Shown here: one piece after another, positions 1 to 12,911 of the stretch
How the letters are laid out: every line of letters begins with the position of its first letter
Position numbering within the stretch: position 1 is the first letter of the stretch
NCBI GenBank assembly: GCA_022376515.1
Contig: WTXI01000038.1
Coordinates: 1-64,000, forward strand
Reading direction: 5' to 3'
DNA length: 64,000 nucleotides
DNA from: Lactifluus volemus
Lineage: Eukaryota; Basidiomycota; Agaricomycetes; Russulales; Russulaceae
Notes under the pieces: generated by a model
What the model was told of the DNA's origin: nothing
The model's database searches: none
Seen by the model: only the letters and a program-made list of their open reading frames with translations
Position numbers and translations under genes: made by a program

Positions 1-3000
1 GCTCTACAATTCTCCTGCTGAGGTCCTCGCTGGTTTTGATGTCGATGCGCCGTGCTGTGCATACGATGGCGAGCGTGTGTGGGCGAGTCCACGTGCCATC
101 GTGTCCATGATGCGCCAGTCAAATACAGTAGATATGACAAGACGGTCGCCTTCGTATGAAGTTCGGCTGGCCAAATATTCCTCCCGTGGCTTTGAGGTCT
201 ATATACCTGGTCTGAAGCGTGCAGAAATCGATCCAACGGTCGGTCTCCATCATTTTTCTCATATCCCATTACACTGATGCACCCACTAAGATCTACGAAC
301 GATCCATCAGCCGCGTCCAAGGGCTCGCGCGCCTACTTGCTATAGAGAAGCTCGCTACTCCTAGAGCACGTAGCCATTATCAACAGCAGCGCGGCATTTT
401 ACGTGGTCGACCGACACTGAATAACGGATTCATAACATACATCCACACCGGGTTTAGGCATAACGGTGACCTCAAGGCTGACGGCATGTTCAACAGACTA
501 GAATTGAGTGATTATGACATCGTTAATCTGCACATTCCCTATGGTCCGGGATGGCATGCGAGGAGGATAGAGAAGCTCATCTATAAAAACGTGTGTTGGA
601 GCTTAACGCCCATACGTCCCCTGCTAATTGCTATCTCACAGGATTTCGGTGCCAATTGTAAGTTATTTTGATAACACGTGCTAGACCTATAATAAATAGG
701 TGAATCAGCTCCATACAACCCCAGAAACAAAAACCGCCGCCTCCATCGGCATACGGCCTTTTTCGGCACGGTAGAGGAATGTATGGAAGACTGCTGCGAG
801 GTCAGCGTTGTCTCTTCTCAGAAATCATTTGATTTTGACACCCGACATGAAGCATTGTCCAGAACCCAAGAACCAAGAGGAACATAACTTGCAGGACGAA
901 GAGGACAAGTCATATGTACGCGGCCGCATCGCGTAAGTAGGTCTTTTCCCCCATGTATATTGAAATCTGACCACACTTCTGAAAGGTTCATTGAAGAGGA
1001 TCCCGGTCGCCAGAGCATCTCCGGAAGTTTTAACCCAATTGACGAAGGGGAATGGGCCGAATCCGCCTATATCAAGCCACAGCCAAATTCTTTAGTTCTA
1101 TCAGCAAGAACGATACACTCGCAGTCATACAGATAATCGAGGATGGTGAAGAGCTCAACCGTCGCGATCATGTTGGTCGAACCCCACTACACGTTGCCAT
1201 AATGTCCAACAGTGTTGAAGTTGCTGCCATTCTTATCGATGCTGGTGCGCGCATGACTGCAAGGCTGGTCGGCGGGCGCACCGCGTTCCACCTTGCAGCA
1301 CAGATGGGCCAGCCTGTTATAGTTGGAAAGATGCTCGCGCGCAGTGCCTACAACGAGAAATGGCCGCAGAGGAGAAACAGAAGGCCAAAGAAGCGGCAAA
1401 AGCCGACTCGGATGATCCAGAGAGGGCTGAGCGCGTACGGATGAGCAGTGAGGACGACTGGTCTTCCGAAGAGTCTGATGATGGCCAGCCGCCTCGCAAG
1501 GCTCCTGCTAACGTACGAAAGGCGAAGCAGATAAGGACGACCCCTTGGAAGATCACGAAGAGGAGCCTGACGTTCTGGACCTCTCCATCTCTGATTGGGA
1601 CTTTGGCCTCACCGCTCTTGGTTACGCTATTCTCTCTGGCTCACTCGAAGTTGTTGATATGTTGCTTGCTGCGGGTGCCGATCCAAATTTCCCAGGGCGT
1701 GCGAAGAATGCGAATCCTCTTCACCCTCTTACTTTGACGATATATACACCACACGAAGACTGTGGGGCGAAAATCGCAGAACGGCTGGTCGCTGCCCAAG
1801 CAATTGCGTCGACCGCAGACGAAAAGCTCCTCACTATTTTCCACCGCATCGTCGCTTCAGGAAAGGCCAAGATAGTGACTTCGCTCCTCTCCTGCGACCC
1901 AACTGCAAAAAAAGTACTTGACATCCCGGCCTGGTCTGGATACGGGCTCATGTTTCCCGTTGTCTCGGCCATTCTTGCTGGCGATTACGCAATGCTGTCT
2001 GTATTGCTGGCTCACGGTGCTAGGTTGGTGTACTCGCCAGAGGACGTCTCCAGGGCAGAGGAGAAGAGGTATGTCAAACGTCACTTCAAGCCAAACTTGG
2101 AAATATTGATTGTTTCGCCAATAGGACGAGGTCTTATCTTCCTCGGGTAACGGATTTTCGGGGTCGTATATATTTTCCTGTCGAAGTTGCTCTTCTGCAA
2201 CGTGACGAAGTTATCTCGTTGCTTGCTGCAGTCGGCGCAGCAGTCGAATCACCCATCAAGGCATCTATCGGAAGTTGTACTACCGACATGAGCATATTGC
2301 AATGGACTTCCAGAGTTGTCACGCTCGTACCATCCACGACAGTTTCCAAGCAAAAACATGATTTCCCTACTTCTCCAGCTGACGTTACGTGGAGCCAATA
2401 TCGCGCACACCTAGCCTCGATCCTACCTCAAAGAGAACCCGCTTGGGGAGTGCAGCTCTACGGGACACCGAGGCGCAATAAAAATGAAGAGTACATTCTG
2501 GCGACGAAGGATTACTACGTGCGCGCAGAATCCATTCTGCGCGCCCACGGTGCTGCACTTCCCGCAGTGCCGCAAGTTGCTGAGACTGGTAGAGCCGTTA
2601 ATCCCCAAGGATCAGCATACCTTCGCCACACCAAGTACTCTCCAAGCACTATCCCGATTCATCTCAAGGTGTTTTATGATGAGCTATTCGAGGCGTGCTG
2701 GACAGGGGACAACGCGTCGATCCAGGAGCTCTGCTTGCCAAAGGAAGAAAAGGAGGGCCAAGGGCCGATACAGATTTCTGTTCAGACCACACCTCTTCGT
2801 GATGGACTCGGTGGGCTGACCGGTACGCTGGTGAGCTTTCTCGAGATTGCGTTGTCTGACACTTATGTCACAGGGTGGACTCCATTACTCGTCGCGTTGC
2901 ATCGTCGTCACTGGGAGACGGCGCGGCTGGTGCTCGCAATCGCCATTGCTCAATACCAGGCACCAGAGTCAAAAGGCTCCACTTTTACTGATACGCTCAG

Positions 3001-3290
3001 CGCCATTTTAGACGGTACTAGTCCTACCTCACTACATCGGTGCATTTCCTCATTTTTGCGCGTTACAGATGACTCAGATGAGGAAAGCCCTGACTCGGAT
3101 GAAGAGGATGACTACAGCGAACAGAAGGAAATCAACTTCACTGATATTACAGCGAGGCCATCTCCTGTTCGCACCGAGGTTCCCGCGAATAAGATGCTCC
3201 AAGCCTGTTCCCTGCTCCTCGGCGCTGACGGCAAGTGCATTTCGTGCAATCCGCTTCAAAAGAGTATAATCGAGGATGATTTCGAGGCGT

Positions 3291-3304
3291 TTGTACGCAT
3301 TCTC
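3291..3304. repeat. Left target-site duplication
   Basis: The 14-bp word TTGTACGCATTCTC is repeated exactly at 4362-4375, directly flanking the poly(T)-bounded insert. Confidence 0.88.
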
Positions 3305-4361
3305 TTTTTTTTTTTTTGTGAAGCGGTATATTAGATAGCAGGAGATAATAACAACTAGGTTATCTAACAGCTCTATCTAAACGCTGGAGCGGGCCGAAGA
3401 GGTCCGGGATCTCGGTGAGGGCAAAAAATGCTTTTACGCACACCCCTGATATGGGGTAGTGTGGGACTCGTGTGGCGGGTTAACCGCTTATCTACCCACT
3501 AAAAAACCTCATTGCGAGTAATCCAATTGGGTGTCTTCCCGTGGGTCACGTGTTTTCAATATCGCGTTTTCTGTCCACAGCACTTGCGTCGCTGCGATCT
3601 TGTCATCCATTGGTCTTTGTTGGTCTGTGTGTGCTGTATTTTCGTTATTGTGTTTTATCTATAGTGCTTTCATTGCTGGGATCTTATCTTTGCTGTTAAG
3701 TTGGTATTCCCATTGCCAGGGTGTCTCTCATGTGTGGTGCGCTCACAATGTGATGCCAGTTCAGTTTGTGTATCAGGCCTCAGACTGAGTGCAGTGGGCT
3801 GGGGGCTATGGCAGTCATTGTTTTGCCAGCATGTCTCGATGGCGGCATTTTCCGTCTGTTGTTGGTTGCTAGGGGTCTTACAATAATGGTGGGTGGGTCT
3901 CGGTTGGCATGTTAGCCGGTTGATGGTGCCTTGTACTTTCAGGGGGTTCGTTTTCTTCCTGTTTTTTGGGGGGTTCACTCGGTGTGGTCTGCTCACGCTC
4001 GGGGTCTCTGGTGTTGTGGTTCGGGCTCAAGGTCCCCCTTCAGGTTATGGTCTTTATTCTCATGTATTCTGGTACAGTGGTTAGTGGTTACTGTGGGCAT
4101 TATTGTCCTGTTAGGGTGTGTCTGTAAGTCATACAGTCATCTGGAGTGGTATTCTCCATGGGGTCATATTCTGGTTTATGTGTTCTCTTACTTCTCTATG
4201 TGCGACTGTGCGTTCATGTGAATTTCTGGAGGAGGGGTCATCTCCTTGGGGGGGGCAGATGGTATATCTGAGAGAGACGGGGTGTTGTCTCTCAACCTTC
4301 TCTACACTCGTAGAGTGAGAGGCGTGCCCGGCCATGGTCGTGGTCCAGGTACAAGGTCCCC
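3305..4361 (-). mobile_element. Non-LTR retroposon (SINE or 5'-truncated LINE) inserted in the ankyrin gene
   Basis: The left edge begins with a run of about 13 T, a poly(A) tail read from the opposite strand, and both edges abut the same 14-bp word TTGTACGCATTCTC. This is the signature of target-primed reverse transcription by a LINE-type machinery. Removing the insert and one repeat restores an uninterrupted ankyrin reading frame. I see no reverse transcriptase or endonuclease motif in the 1057 bp. The longest minus-strand frame (3996-3670, 108 codons) is unrecognised. The element is therefore either a non-autonomous SINE-like element or a 5'-truncated LINE 3' end. The insert contributes an in-frame stop at 3332-3334. 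Confidence 0.82.
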
Positions 4362-4375
4362 TTGTACGCATTCTC
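4362..4375. repeat. Right target-site duplication
   Basis: Exact copy of the 14-bp word at 3291-3304. After it the ankyrin frame resumes (codons for DLYQSAGVAIWPD), which shows where the original exon continued. Confidence 0.88.
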
Positions 4376-6189
4376 GATTTATACCAATCTGCTGGGGTGG
4401 CTATCTGGCCAGATGTTGCGGTTTATGAACTTGCCGTGACACTCGATCGCCCCGGCATGGTCGATGAGCTTATTCGTCACTCAGGAATCGGGATTCCCAT
4501 TCCTTCTGATACAAAGAAGAGTCCCACGAAGCCCGCGGAGGAGCGGGTATACCTCGGTCTTAAAGTGGGGGGGAAACGACGCGTAGATATCATCCAACAA
4601 ACGCAGACCCACAAGACCATCACATACAACTATGCTTTACTTTATAATGCGATCAGTTCTGGTGCGACCAAGGTGGTCGAGTATCTCGCTGGCCCTAGAC
4701 CCCTTGCAGCATATGCATATTACGCGGTCACTCACAACGACGACATTGCGCAGTTCTTGAAGATGGTAGACAACTTGGAGGCGGCCCTCCCAGATCTTCT
4801 CGGCTGGAAGGTCGACGAGCTGAACGAATCACCGCTTCTCGGTGTTGTGATTAATGGCAAGTTGGACATCTTGAAGCAGATGTTCTCACTTAAGCCGAAC
4901 TTGATGGAGGAAGCGCTTCACCAACGGTATGGCTCATAGTAGATCATTTCGTTTAGGTGGTGCTGATAACGGGGGCAGATCGAAGTTCGTCGGCTTCAAC
5001 GCGCTCTTGACTGCGGCCTTTTATTGTTCTAGCACGGAGATTGTGGATTTCTTGTTAGAAAGGGGTTGTAATCCCAGCGAGCGTGATGCTCGTGGGTAAG
5101 TTAAATTTCTTTGCTGTCCGAGCAATTGGTGATGGAAACTTTCAAAGGTGGAACATTTACCATCTTGCTTGCCTTTCCCAACATGCGAAGAGGGCCAATT
5201 TCGTAGCCCATCTACTCAAGACGCTTCCGGTAGAGTTAACGCATGAGCTTTTGGCCCAAACGTCGAAAGGAGCTTCTAACACGGTACGATTTGTCCTAGC
5301 TCCGTCTGGCATTGTGATACTCATCGCACTATTGCAGCCCCTAATGTTGGCCGTAAAGCGGGGGTACATTGCGACTACACGAGCCATCGTGAACTTTGGC
5401 ATCGACCCCGTCATTCTTATGATCAAAGATGCGCATGGATCCACACCTCTGCACATCGCAGCCCAAAATACGAATACCGTTCTCGCAGAGATTCTTCTCC
5501 ACCATGGTCCTGTGGAACTCCTCTACACAGAGAACTGCGTTGGGCAGACGCCGCTAGACATTGGCTGCCTCAAAAACCTTCCGCGGGTGACTGGCTCCAC
5601 GGAGGTGCGCAAGCCGGGTGAGCTAGAGCTATATCCAGAACAACAACTGGCCAACTTGTTGCGTACCGCCCCATTCAACTTGGAGAAACAAAATGTAGAG
5701 ATCCCGAAGCTACGCACTACGCTAGACAGGCTGTTCGCAGACGGCCTCCTCGTGCACGGCAGTAATCTCGCGACGGAGCTCGTTGCTTTTGCGGACTACA
5801 TGGAAGGGAAACTCGCCACCGAAACCACGAAGAGTGTGGAGGGTAAAGAGATTGAGCTTGATCCCGTTGCGTCGCAAGGCAGCACCATGCGGATGTATAT
5901 AATGCTCCGTGATGCGGCAGCTGCGCGACCCGGGTCCCGACAGCTAGTCCACATAGCAGATGTCCAGCGATCTGTTCAGCGGAATCTTGCTCAGGGTGCG
6001 GTGGAAACCCCCGTCAGCGGGGCCCACTGCTGGCAGACGAACAACGAGTCAAAAGGAGTTGACCCAGAGGAGCAGCACATCACGCAATTGAAAAGGAGGA
6101 GTCTGTTTGCCTCGCCATCTCAGTCTATGGGCAATGGTTTCTTTGAATCGAATGGCGAAATCGATCTCTTCGCCGAAGACAAGATCTAA

Positions 6190-9100
6190 ATGAATATCGG
6201 AATCTTGCAGGTGATGAGTCAGATGACATGATGCTTCTTGAACTCGTTTGATTACAGTAGTTTTTTTTTCCTGAATGTTCTATTGTACCGTATGACCAGA
6301 GAGTGATCCTCTCGGATGCTTCGTATTGTTTCAATCGCCTCAGATCTATGGGAAGATGAGTGGTGTGACAAGTGTGTGATTGAGTTGTTAGTCGCCGCCT
6401 GCCCGGAGGGAACCCGAGAGAGACCATGACAAAATCTGCTTTTTATGGTGATATGATATACACACTGCGTGTTCCTATTGTTTTGGGTAGTTCGCCTTTG
6501 AATTTCTATGTCCAAAAGTGCCAACTTGCCAGTACCTGGGTTAGGACGTCCCCCGTCCGCTGCCAGTGCCACGCCAACTCCGCCATTTACTGTGACCGTG
6601 CTCGTAAAAAAAACAGTCCGAAGGTATTTCTAAGCGAAAATGTTTTCCCAGTCACTGACATGGGTTTATTCATGGACTGCCAGTAAGCTACGCTTGGGGG
6701 TGACTCAAACACGTTGGCTATGTCAGAATCGAGGCTCCAGCTACCACTGTCTGATTCAGTTCTAAAAATCGCGATTACGTTTTGTGCCGGCAGCCATAAC
6801 ACAAGTTGTTGGTCTGCGAGAATAATGCGGCGGACAACAGGAAGCCTGAGGGGAGTTTGTAAGCTTCGGTAGGTTCGATCTCCGACTAGGCGCTCCGCTT
6901 TGAATGCGCTCACGCTTACGTCCGCTCGCCCAACAGACTCAATCTGTGCTCAGAGACGATTCACTCTTGTTGATCCTGACGGCTGGGGAATACTTTCGCC
7001 TCAAGGTGTTTTCTAGGAGTTGTCAAAACTGGCAGTGATCTATCGCCGCTGTCCCCTGCCAGAGTGCAAGGGGTCTTATCCTTTCTGCCTCTTTCTCCAA
7101 TAGTAGCGGTTGGTAACAGCAGGGCTATTACTCGCATTTCTTTTTTCAGAGCTTCAGATGGGCAGGCTCCGTATTCACATTCTAGATCAAATGGAATTAG
7201 GATCTAAGAGGAGAGCCGTCGTATGTAAAGTTCAATTATTCAATTCCATCAACTGTGATTGCCCCATTTTACCGTGGCCACGACATACGCTACTTTTGTG
7301 TGTATGTGCCAGCTTGAGTGTACTCACTAATGAGGAAATATTGCCCATTGTGAGTTGATCCTACTAGTACTAGCGACATGGAGTTCACGCTCAGACTGGG
7401 CTTTCACTGTCGACCATGAACCATCACTAAAGTAGGGTAAAGGATACCCTTCTGGCTTCATCTATTATCTAGTGTTGACTAGAATCTGTCGGTGACAATA
7501 CGACTGTCTTGAAATTCTCTCCCGCTACGACATCTCTTCGAATTGAGATTTTTGTTTACTCAACGTCTGCCAGTGACCGCACAACTGGGTCGTTATACCC
7601 ATAATCTCAAACACCGCATGTAATGAGCAACTTCCGTGAGTTTCTGTTGGTTCTCGTCATGTTCTCACCTGCTGATAGAAGCAATATATGTAGAAATAGA
7701 GGATGGATTACAGTCGTGGATCCACGATATCACTGTCTCGGAATGCTTTGTACGTGGAGCGGCCATTCCCGATGTCGTTGCAGTCTTCAATTACTGCCGA
7801 CGCCGTGGTGACTGTGACAAAGATCAGATCAGTAGACTCGACGCCGCCGCCGCCGCCGCCGCCGCCATGATCCCTTGAAAGTACAACGTGCCCCAAGTCC
7901 TCGCTCAGAGCCTCTGGATCTGGGGTCCTGGATATTATGTTATAATTACGAAGGAATGGGGTCACGAGCGACATCACGCTGGCCCCACCGTGCACCTCTT
8001 GGGAAAAATAGGCAGTTTAGACTGAGCGGCGATTCGGACGAGCTTATGCTTCCCGACTCCACGCACTTCAAACGTCAGATGAGGCAAGCCAGACTAATGG
8101 GTTTTGTTCTGTTCTACAGCTGCCAAACTCGCCCAATTGGAGGTTTTGAAAAATCCAGTGAAGAGATGAGACGGTCGTGACTTTTCACCTTACGCCTGCA
8201 TACACTTCTTCTTGAAGCCAAAAAACAAAGTTGAGTTCTTTATTACACAGTTTTTCTTGAATACTGCGCCACATGTGCCGGCACGGTCAACTTCTGTCCC
8301 GCATAGAAACCTTGTCTGCTGTACTTCTGGTATATGCACGATGCATGTACCCCACTTTATCACCTTCGTTCCGTCACTGGAAATATATAGATTGACAACT
8401 ACGTGCTGGACTGTTAATCCGCTCCGCAAGCATGTTCACTTGCACCTGTGCTCAGAAACACCTCTTGGCCATCTCATGCTCCAACACGCTTGTCTATCCC
8501 TTCCCAACGTAGTCGAGGCCAAAGCTCTTTGCTCCTGCTAGCTTCTTGACATTCGAGCCAAGAGATTACTGAAAATTTTGTACAATCAGCATCCCACCTT
8601 CGAATAGGTTCCGTGTATTGTCTTCCATTTCTTCCTGGACTATTGCCATACAAGAGCATTCACCGCGGATTTCTTAAGCACGTTTGACACCTGCAGTCGC
8701 ACGCCGGGAGCTTCTATGCTTCATCAAGTTCACTGCCATGGTCTCCAATCTGGGGAAGAGAAAATAGTTCAGGTGTTTGTGCGGTGATATAACTGAAGTG
8801 CTTGACATGGGATGTTCCTGGGGCTCGTACGCACGTGTCTTAGAGGCGGACTTCTATCAATACCTTACGTCAGCTCAGGAACTCAGTTGTTAACTTAAAC
8901 AGACTTATCAGTTGGTAATTTAATTCAATCAAACCTCTGAGATTTTGTGCTTAACTTATTCGAGCGTTACCGATCTCCTTCCTTTTCGAGTCCGAGGATT
9001 CCTGCCTAAAGTCTATCACGATGGCCAACGTAAATGAGAACGTAACAATAAAATTGGTACGTGAATGCAAAGACAGCATACAGATCTCGTCTTTGGTTAA

Positions 9101-9676
9101 TGTTTTCCTTGGTAGTTCTCGTGAGACGATATATCAGCAGTAAGATCAGGAGCAGCGTTTTCCACTGGCATCTATAAGGTATGGTAACAGGACCACGTTC
9201 CCATCAAGGGCCTCATTATGCCCGATGTCACTCGTGGAACAAAGCTACATCCACTGGCGTCTGGATAACGGTACACTGGTCTGGGCTCCGAAGTTTTCGA
9301 AGTCACAACTCGGCTAACAATGTACGGACTTGATTGATTCGAAGCGAAAGGAAAACGCTCTAGGCTCAGGTCTGTATTCCGAACTCAAGGCTTCTCTGTT
9401 GCGACCCCTCTATCATGGTCATGATACTCCATCACACCGTGACACCAACCGCCGCGGCCAACCAGATACCCCTTGTGTATTGCCTCCGAGTTTGTCCAGG
9501 TGACCTGGTATCATGTAACCCTTGCATGTCTAAGAGAAGCTCCCTCAGCGTTGATGAGGTGATAATTGACTCGAGGCCACGTAAATATTCTGGAATCCGC
9601 GGTACATTACTTGGCTGGATAGCAATGAGTACAGGTGCCTTTTCGAGCATTGGGAAATTAGGCATCGAGAACAAGT
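6190..9676. other. Gene-poor spacer upstream of hydrophobin 1
   Basis: No gene can be supported in 3.5 kb. Open stretches are short; the most protein-like are on the minus strand at 6913-6587 and 7995-7708, the latter containing a poly-Gly run that is only the GCC microsatellite. From about 7500 onward the DNA is recognisably similar to 14.9-16.6 kb, including a matching word around CTCTCCCG.TACGACATCT, TTGGCC.TCT near 8465/15575, and cgtagtc near 8508/15620. The spacer is therefore partly a diverged copy of the upstream region of hydrophobin 3, and duplication of the array carried more than 1.5 kb of flanking DNA. Confidence 0.55.
7842..7866. repeat. (GCC)n microsatellite
   Basis: About eight uninterrupted CCG/GCC triplets in otherwise non-coding DNA. 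Confidence 0.9.
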
Positions 9677-9683
9677 TATAAAA
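9677..9683 (+). promoter_or_regulatory. TATA box of hydrophobin 1
   Basis: TATAAAA lies 92 bp before the ATG, in the shared context gttataaaagg. All four hydrophobin loci have it 84-97 bp before the ATG, followed by the common leader words cagtttcag and cttcagga. This conserved core promoter argues for strong transcription of the family. Confidence 0.72.
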
Positions 9684-9768
9684 GGGTGGTTGAGTTGTCT
9701 CCTTTTTTCCCAGTCCAAAGCCCAGTTTCAGCTTTCAGGATTACCACAGCCTCCATCTACTCGTCGCA

Positions 9769-10255
9769 ATGTTGTTTTACAAGCCCATCGTATCTTTTGT
9801 TGCATGCCTGGCCGCAGTGAGCGGCGTCGCCGCTTCCGCCACTCCAATGGCTAGACAGGGGTCCTGGCCCCCTCCTACCCAGTCGAAGGTTCCCGCCAGC
9901 ACATGCGCTAGCAACGGCGGGACGTTGGAATGTTGCAACACGATGACGTCTACCTCCAACCCAGATGTAGCTCCCCTTGTTCTCCTTACGAGCCTAGTCG
10001 CGACCTTAAACTCTGCCCTCTCCGTTGGGCTTTCCTGCCTTTCCCTCACCGGGAATGCATGGTAACACACCCCTCACCCCTTGTTTCTCTTCTAATGCTA
10101 ACATGTCGCGACAGTTCCGCCAACGCTGTCTGTTGTAACAACGTTTCCCAATGTGACCGTCTTCGTTGCCCTCACTCGTCTAGACTGGCTAACTTGACTG
10201 ACATCCAGACGGCCTCGTCAACGTTAACTGCGTCCCGGTCGACCTCACCCTGTGA
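9769..10255 (+). CDS. Class I-like hydrophobin 1 (3 exons)
   Basis: Exons 9769-10061, 10115-10152 and 10209-10255 give a 125-residue secreted protein. It has an N-terminal signal peptide (FVACLAAVSGVAASA), then eight cysteines spaced C-x8-CC-x33-C-x7-C-x5-CC-x12-C, with both doublets present. This is the hydrophobin signature; the long third loop (33 residues) fits class I rather than class II. Hydrophobins assemble at air-water interfaces and coat hyphae. The exon pattern (about 290, 38 and 47 nt) matches the other hydrophobins in the window, and the second intron splits the codon after the CC doublet region. I chose the ATG at 9769 because it follows a shared leader and TATA box. Introns are 53 and 56 nt, GT-AG. 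It is intact. Confidence 0.88.
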
Positions 10256-12814
10256 ACGTAGGCGCACTCGAAGTCAGGGAACGTTTGTTGGGTTCGAAAC
10301 TAAACAGGGGAGAATTGAATGAGATAGCTGGACTCTTTTTTTTGACATCACCCTTAGTTCATAGTGTCCTCGAGGTATCATGTACCGCAGTGATATTTCA
10401 GTAGGGCTGTGGTGTCAAATTGATCTCGGTTGTTTGTTGATGATTGTTATGTGCGCTATGTGCGCTACCCTCGTCTGTTAATCTAGAGCTGGGTCGCAAA
10501 AACCTCCCAGTTCAGTTCTTACCAAGGGGCATATAAGGGGTGATGACAATAAGAATACAACTAGTTGACCGTGATCGTAGGTGCGATCACCGAAAATCCC
10601 GGGCCATATGGTGCCTTGCGCCAACCAAGCAACCCCAATCACACACGACGCGCTGTGATCACCACGTGACCACCACCAAACTATCTCAGGTTCTTGAGCA
10701 ATTTTTAGCATGGTCTGTGGTCAGTTTGGACGTGTCTATTAAAATGTGGTACGTCTACCACATTTGTGGAAACTCTTCTGGACTCAAACACTTTTTACTA
10801 CTAGTAGTACACCCTCCTGAAACAATCACATCAAATATGAAGGGAGAAAAGGCGTGCTACGATCAAGCACTATTTGCACACTGGCATCAAGCCAAACGTT
10901 GTTCACGAGAATGAGATTATGCATAAAAGGTATGTCAGGAGAAGTCGGTGTTCAAGTTGCTGCCTGGAAGTTGACTCGGACTGCGTTGTGTCGACACACC
11001 CCTCCCCGCCTGTGGCTTGGATTGCGCCCCCAAGACACCGAATAGCGAATAGCGAAAGTGAGACTGGCGACTGAGCGGTAGAGAAGGCCGCAACCTGTCG
11101 AGCGCGAGCACTATTTATTGGCGTAGAGTATTCTGCGTATATGCATAGTTACAGTAACCACTGCGTGGCTGTATAAGTCAGCACGCTCCACTCCGGTCTG
11201 GCATACAACTTGAACTGCAGGCTGCCAGCGCGGTACCTTGAGTAATGCACAATACATGCTTGGTCACCTTTCTGACGCCGGTAGCCTATGAACTGTCCGG
11301 CGTGTCGGCTTCAGTTATACTAGCACTCAACTCTCCATCTCTTGAACTCGAATGGGCCCTGGCTAAAAGTGTCTTTCCTACGTGGTCCAGACCGAAGTTC
11401 ATTATCTAAGTTTTCCCGAACCGGGTGTGGCTTCCTCACAACTGCGCGCAAGACTGCGCATCACGATTTACCGCGGACTGAAAAAAGTCTGACATCCGGT
11501 GTCGTATACTGCGCACTTATATGATCCATCGATTTCGTTTCATGGCAACCAGATCGTGGAAGAACAAATAACCTAGGTGTGTTGGTGGCGAGACACACAA
11601 CTTGGGGCACGGATCCGAGGATCGGCCAAGGGACTCAGACCAAGGACCCTTGAAGCGTGGTTGATAATTTGGATGTGGTTGAGGTGACGCAAGGGTAGCA
11701 GTCATGGAACAAAGGAGGAATGGGGTGCACTTCTCGTAATACCTGTGCTGCAGGTCAGTAATAAATCAGTTATATCCACTTGTTGCTTACCAGACAAAGA
11801 AGACGGGAAAACAGAAGACTTGCCAGAGTCGCCACCGGCAAGGCACTCAAAACACGGATGTAGAACCAGGCCCAACTGCCAACGACGATAAAAGTGGTGG
11901 TAACATGAGAGACTCTGAGAGTTCTGGTTCTGATGAAGAAGGGAAAGAGGCAGCAATGGTTCAGGACCTTGTAGATGTAACACCCAATTGAGAAGCCCCA
12001 GCTCAACGGTCACAAATCAGGTGGACATCCCCCAGACCCACTCTTGGAGCAGCTGACAGTACAGTGATTTAAGCGAAAGAACCCACAGAAAAGATCACTT
12101 ACCGGTAATTTACCAGTACATTACCCCCATTTTGGAAGCTGCCCTACCTGATGAGGAGGGGACACATCAGAGGAAGGTCCAAACGGGGGGCTGACGTAAG
12201 CGCCCCCCAATTTTTTTAACCAAAGTTTATGACCATAACCAATAATGTAAATAAGAACCTAGCCGATCCAGTATACCACGCGAACACAAATCCAAAGGCA
12301 GAATACAGCCCTTTCCACTGAAACCAATTCTAGTTGGTCCCTTATTGAACCAGCCCCGAGATATCAGCAGCAACCTCGGGAACAACCTTTTTCATATGCT
12401 TTGATCGCAGGACCGCGTCCCACAGGCTGTCTGGGGCTTTCACTTTGCCAGATGCCATTCATTGACAACGGTACACTGGCGTGAGTATCGAGCTCTTCGA
12501 AGTCACATCTGGCATAACGACGTACTACTGACTTTGATTTATCTTTCAGAGAAAATGGTCTCGAATCTATATTCTGAACTCCGAACTTAATTCTATCGCT
12601 TTAGACTACCGGAACGCCACCATATACCAGTCCGCAGCAGTCCAGAAGTTCACGTTCTTTGTGCCGTTAATGAAACAATATATCGAGTCCGCAGGAACGG
12701 ACACCCTCTGCCGGTTTAACACGATACCGTACAGGGACCCTTCTCGGGATGGCAACGCCGCAACGACTGCGGACGTCTTTGCTAGATTTGGCCTGCCAGG
12801 CAGAGAGGAAAAGT
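10256..12814. other. Spacer between hydrophobins 1 and 2
   Basis: No supported gene in 2.6 kb. The first about 650 bp match the DNA after hydrophobin 2 (a ttttttgacat word about 70-100 bp past the stop, TGTCAAATTGATCT, and later catcaagccaaac...gagatta near 10890 and 13860). The repeat unit therefore extends more than 0.5 kb downstream of each gene. The last about 450 bp match the upstream DNA of the other hydrophobins (words tatcagcag, cggtacactgg, TTCGAAGTCAC). The middle holds nothing I recognise. Confidence 0.5.
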
Positions 12815-12821
12815 TATAAAA
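12815..12821 (+). promoter_or_regulatory. TATA box of hydrophobin 2
   Basis: TATAAAA 97 bp before the ATG, in the same gttataaaagggct context as hydrophobin 1. Confidence 0.72.
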
Positions 12822-12911
12822 GGGCTGCTGATTCGTCTCCTATTTCTCAACCCAGATTGCAGCTTCAGCCTTCAGGACAATCACAGCCCAAATCGACTCT
12901 TCATAATCATC

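Larger units (their letters stand above)
2..6189 (+). pseudogene. Ankyrin-repeat protein gene, 5'-partial, interrupted by a retroposon and frameshifts
   Basis: Read by joining exons at about 2-238, 291-590, 642-657, 700-800, 853-932, 986-2068, 2125-2822, 2874-3304 plus 4376-4926, 4979-5095, 5148-5283 and 5338-6189. Introns are 42-56 nt and GT-AG. The first exons encode a conserved segment with RRSPSYEVRLAKY and RGFEVYIP before any repeat; I do not know its function. Ankyrin units follow, for example GRTPLHVAIMSNSVEVAAIL (about 1180-1240) and GSTPLHIAAQNTNTVLAEIL (about 5436-5495), separated by acidic low-complexity stretches near 1390-1500 and 3070-3125. The frame is broken in three ways. A 1057-bp insertion sits at 3305-4361; one-base losses are apparent near 1083, 1355 and 1520; and the frame then stays open to TAA at 6187-6189. 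Ankyrin domains bind other proteins, so a scaffold role is likely, but the copy looks non-functional unless the small indels are assembly errors. The gene starts left of the window. Confidence 0.8.

Noticed and set aside
10727..10765. Small palindrome around GTGGTACGTCTACCAC
   Set aside because: Short, single copy, not near a mapped start or stop; probably chance.
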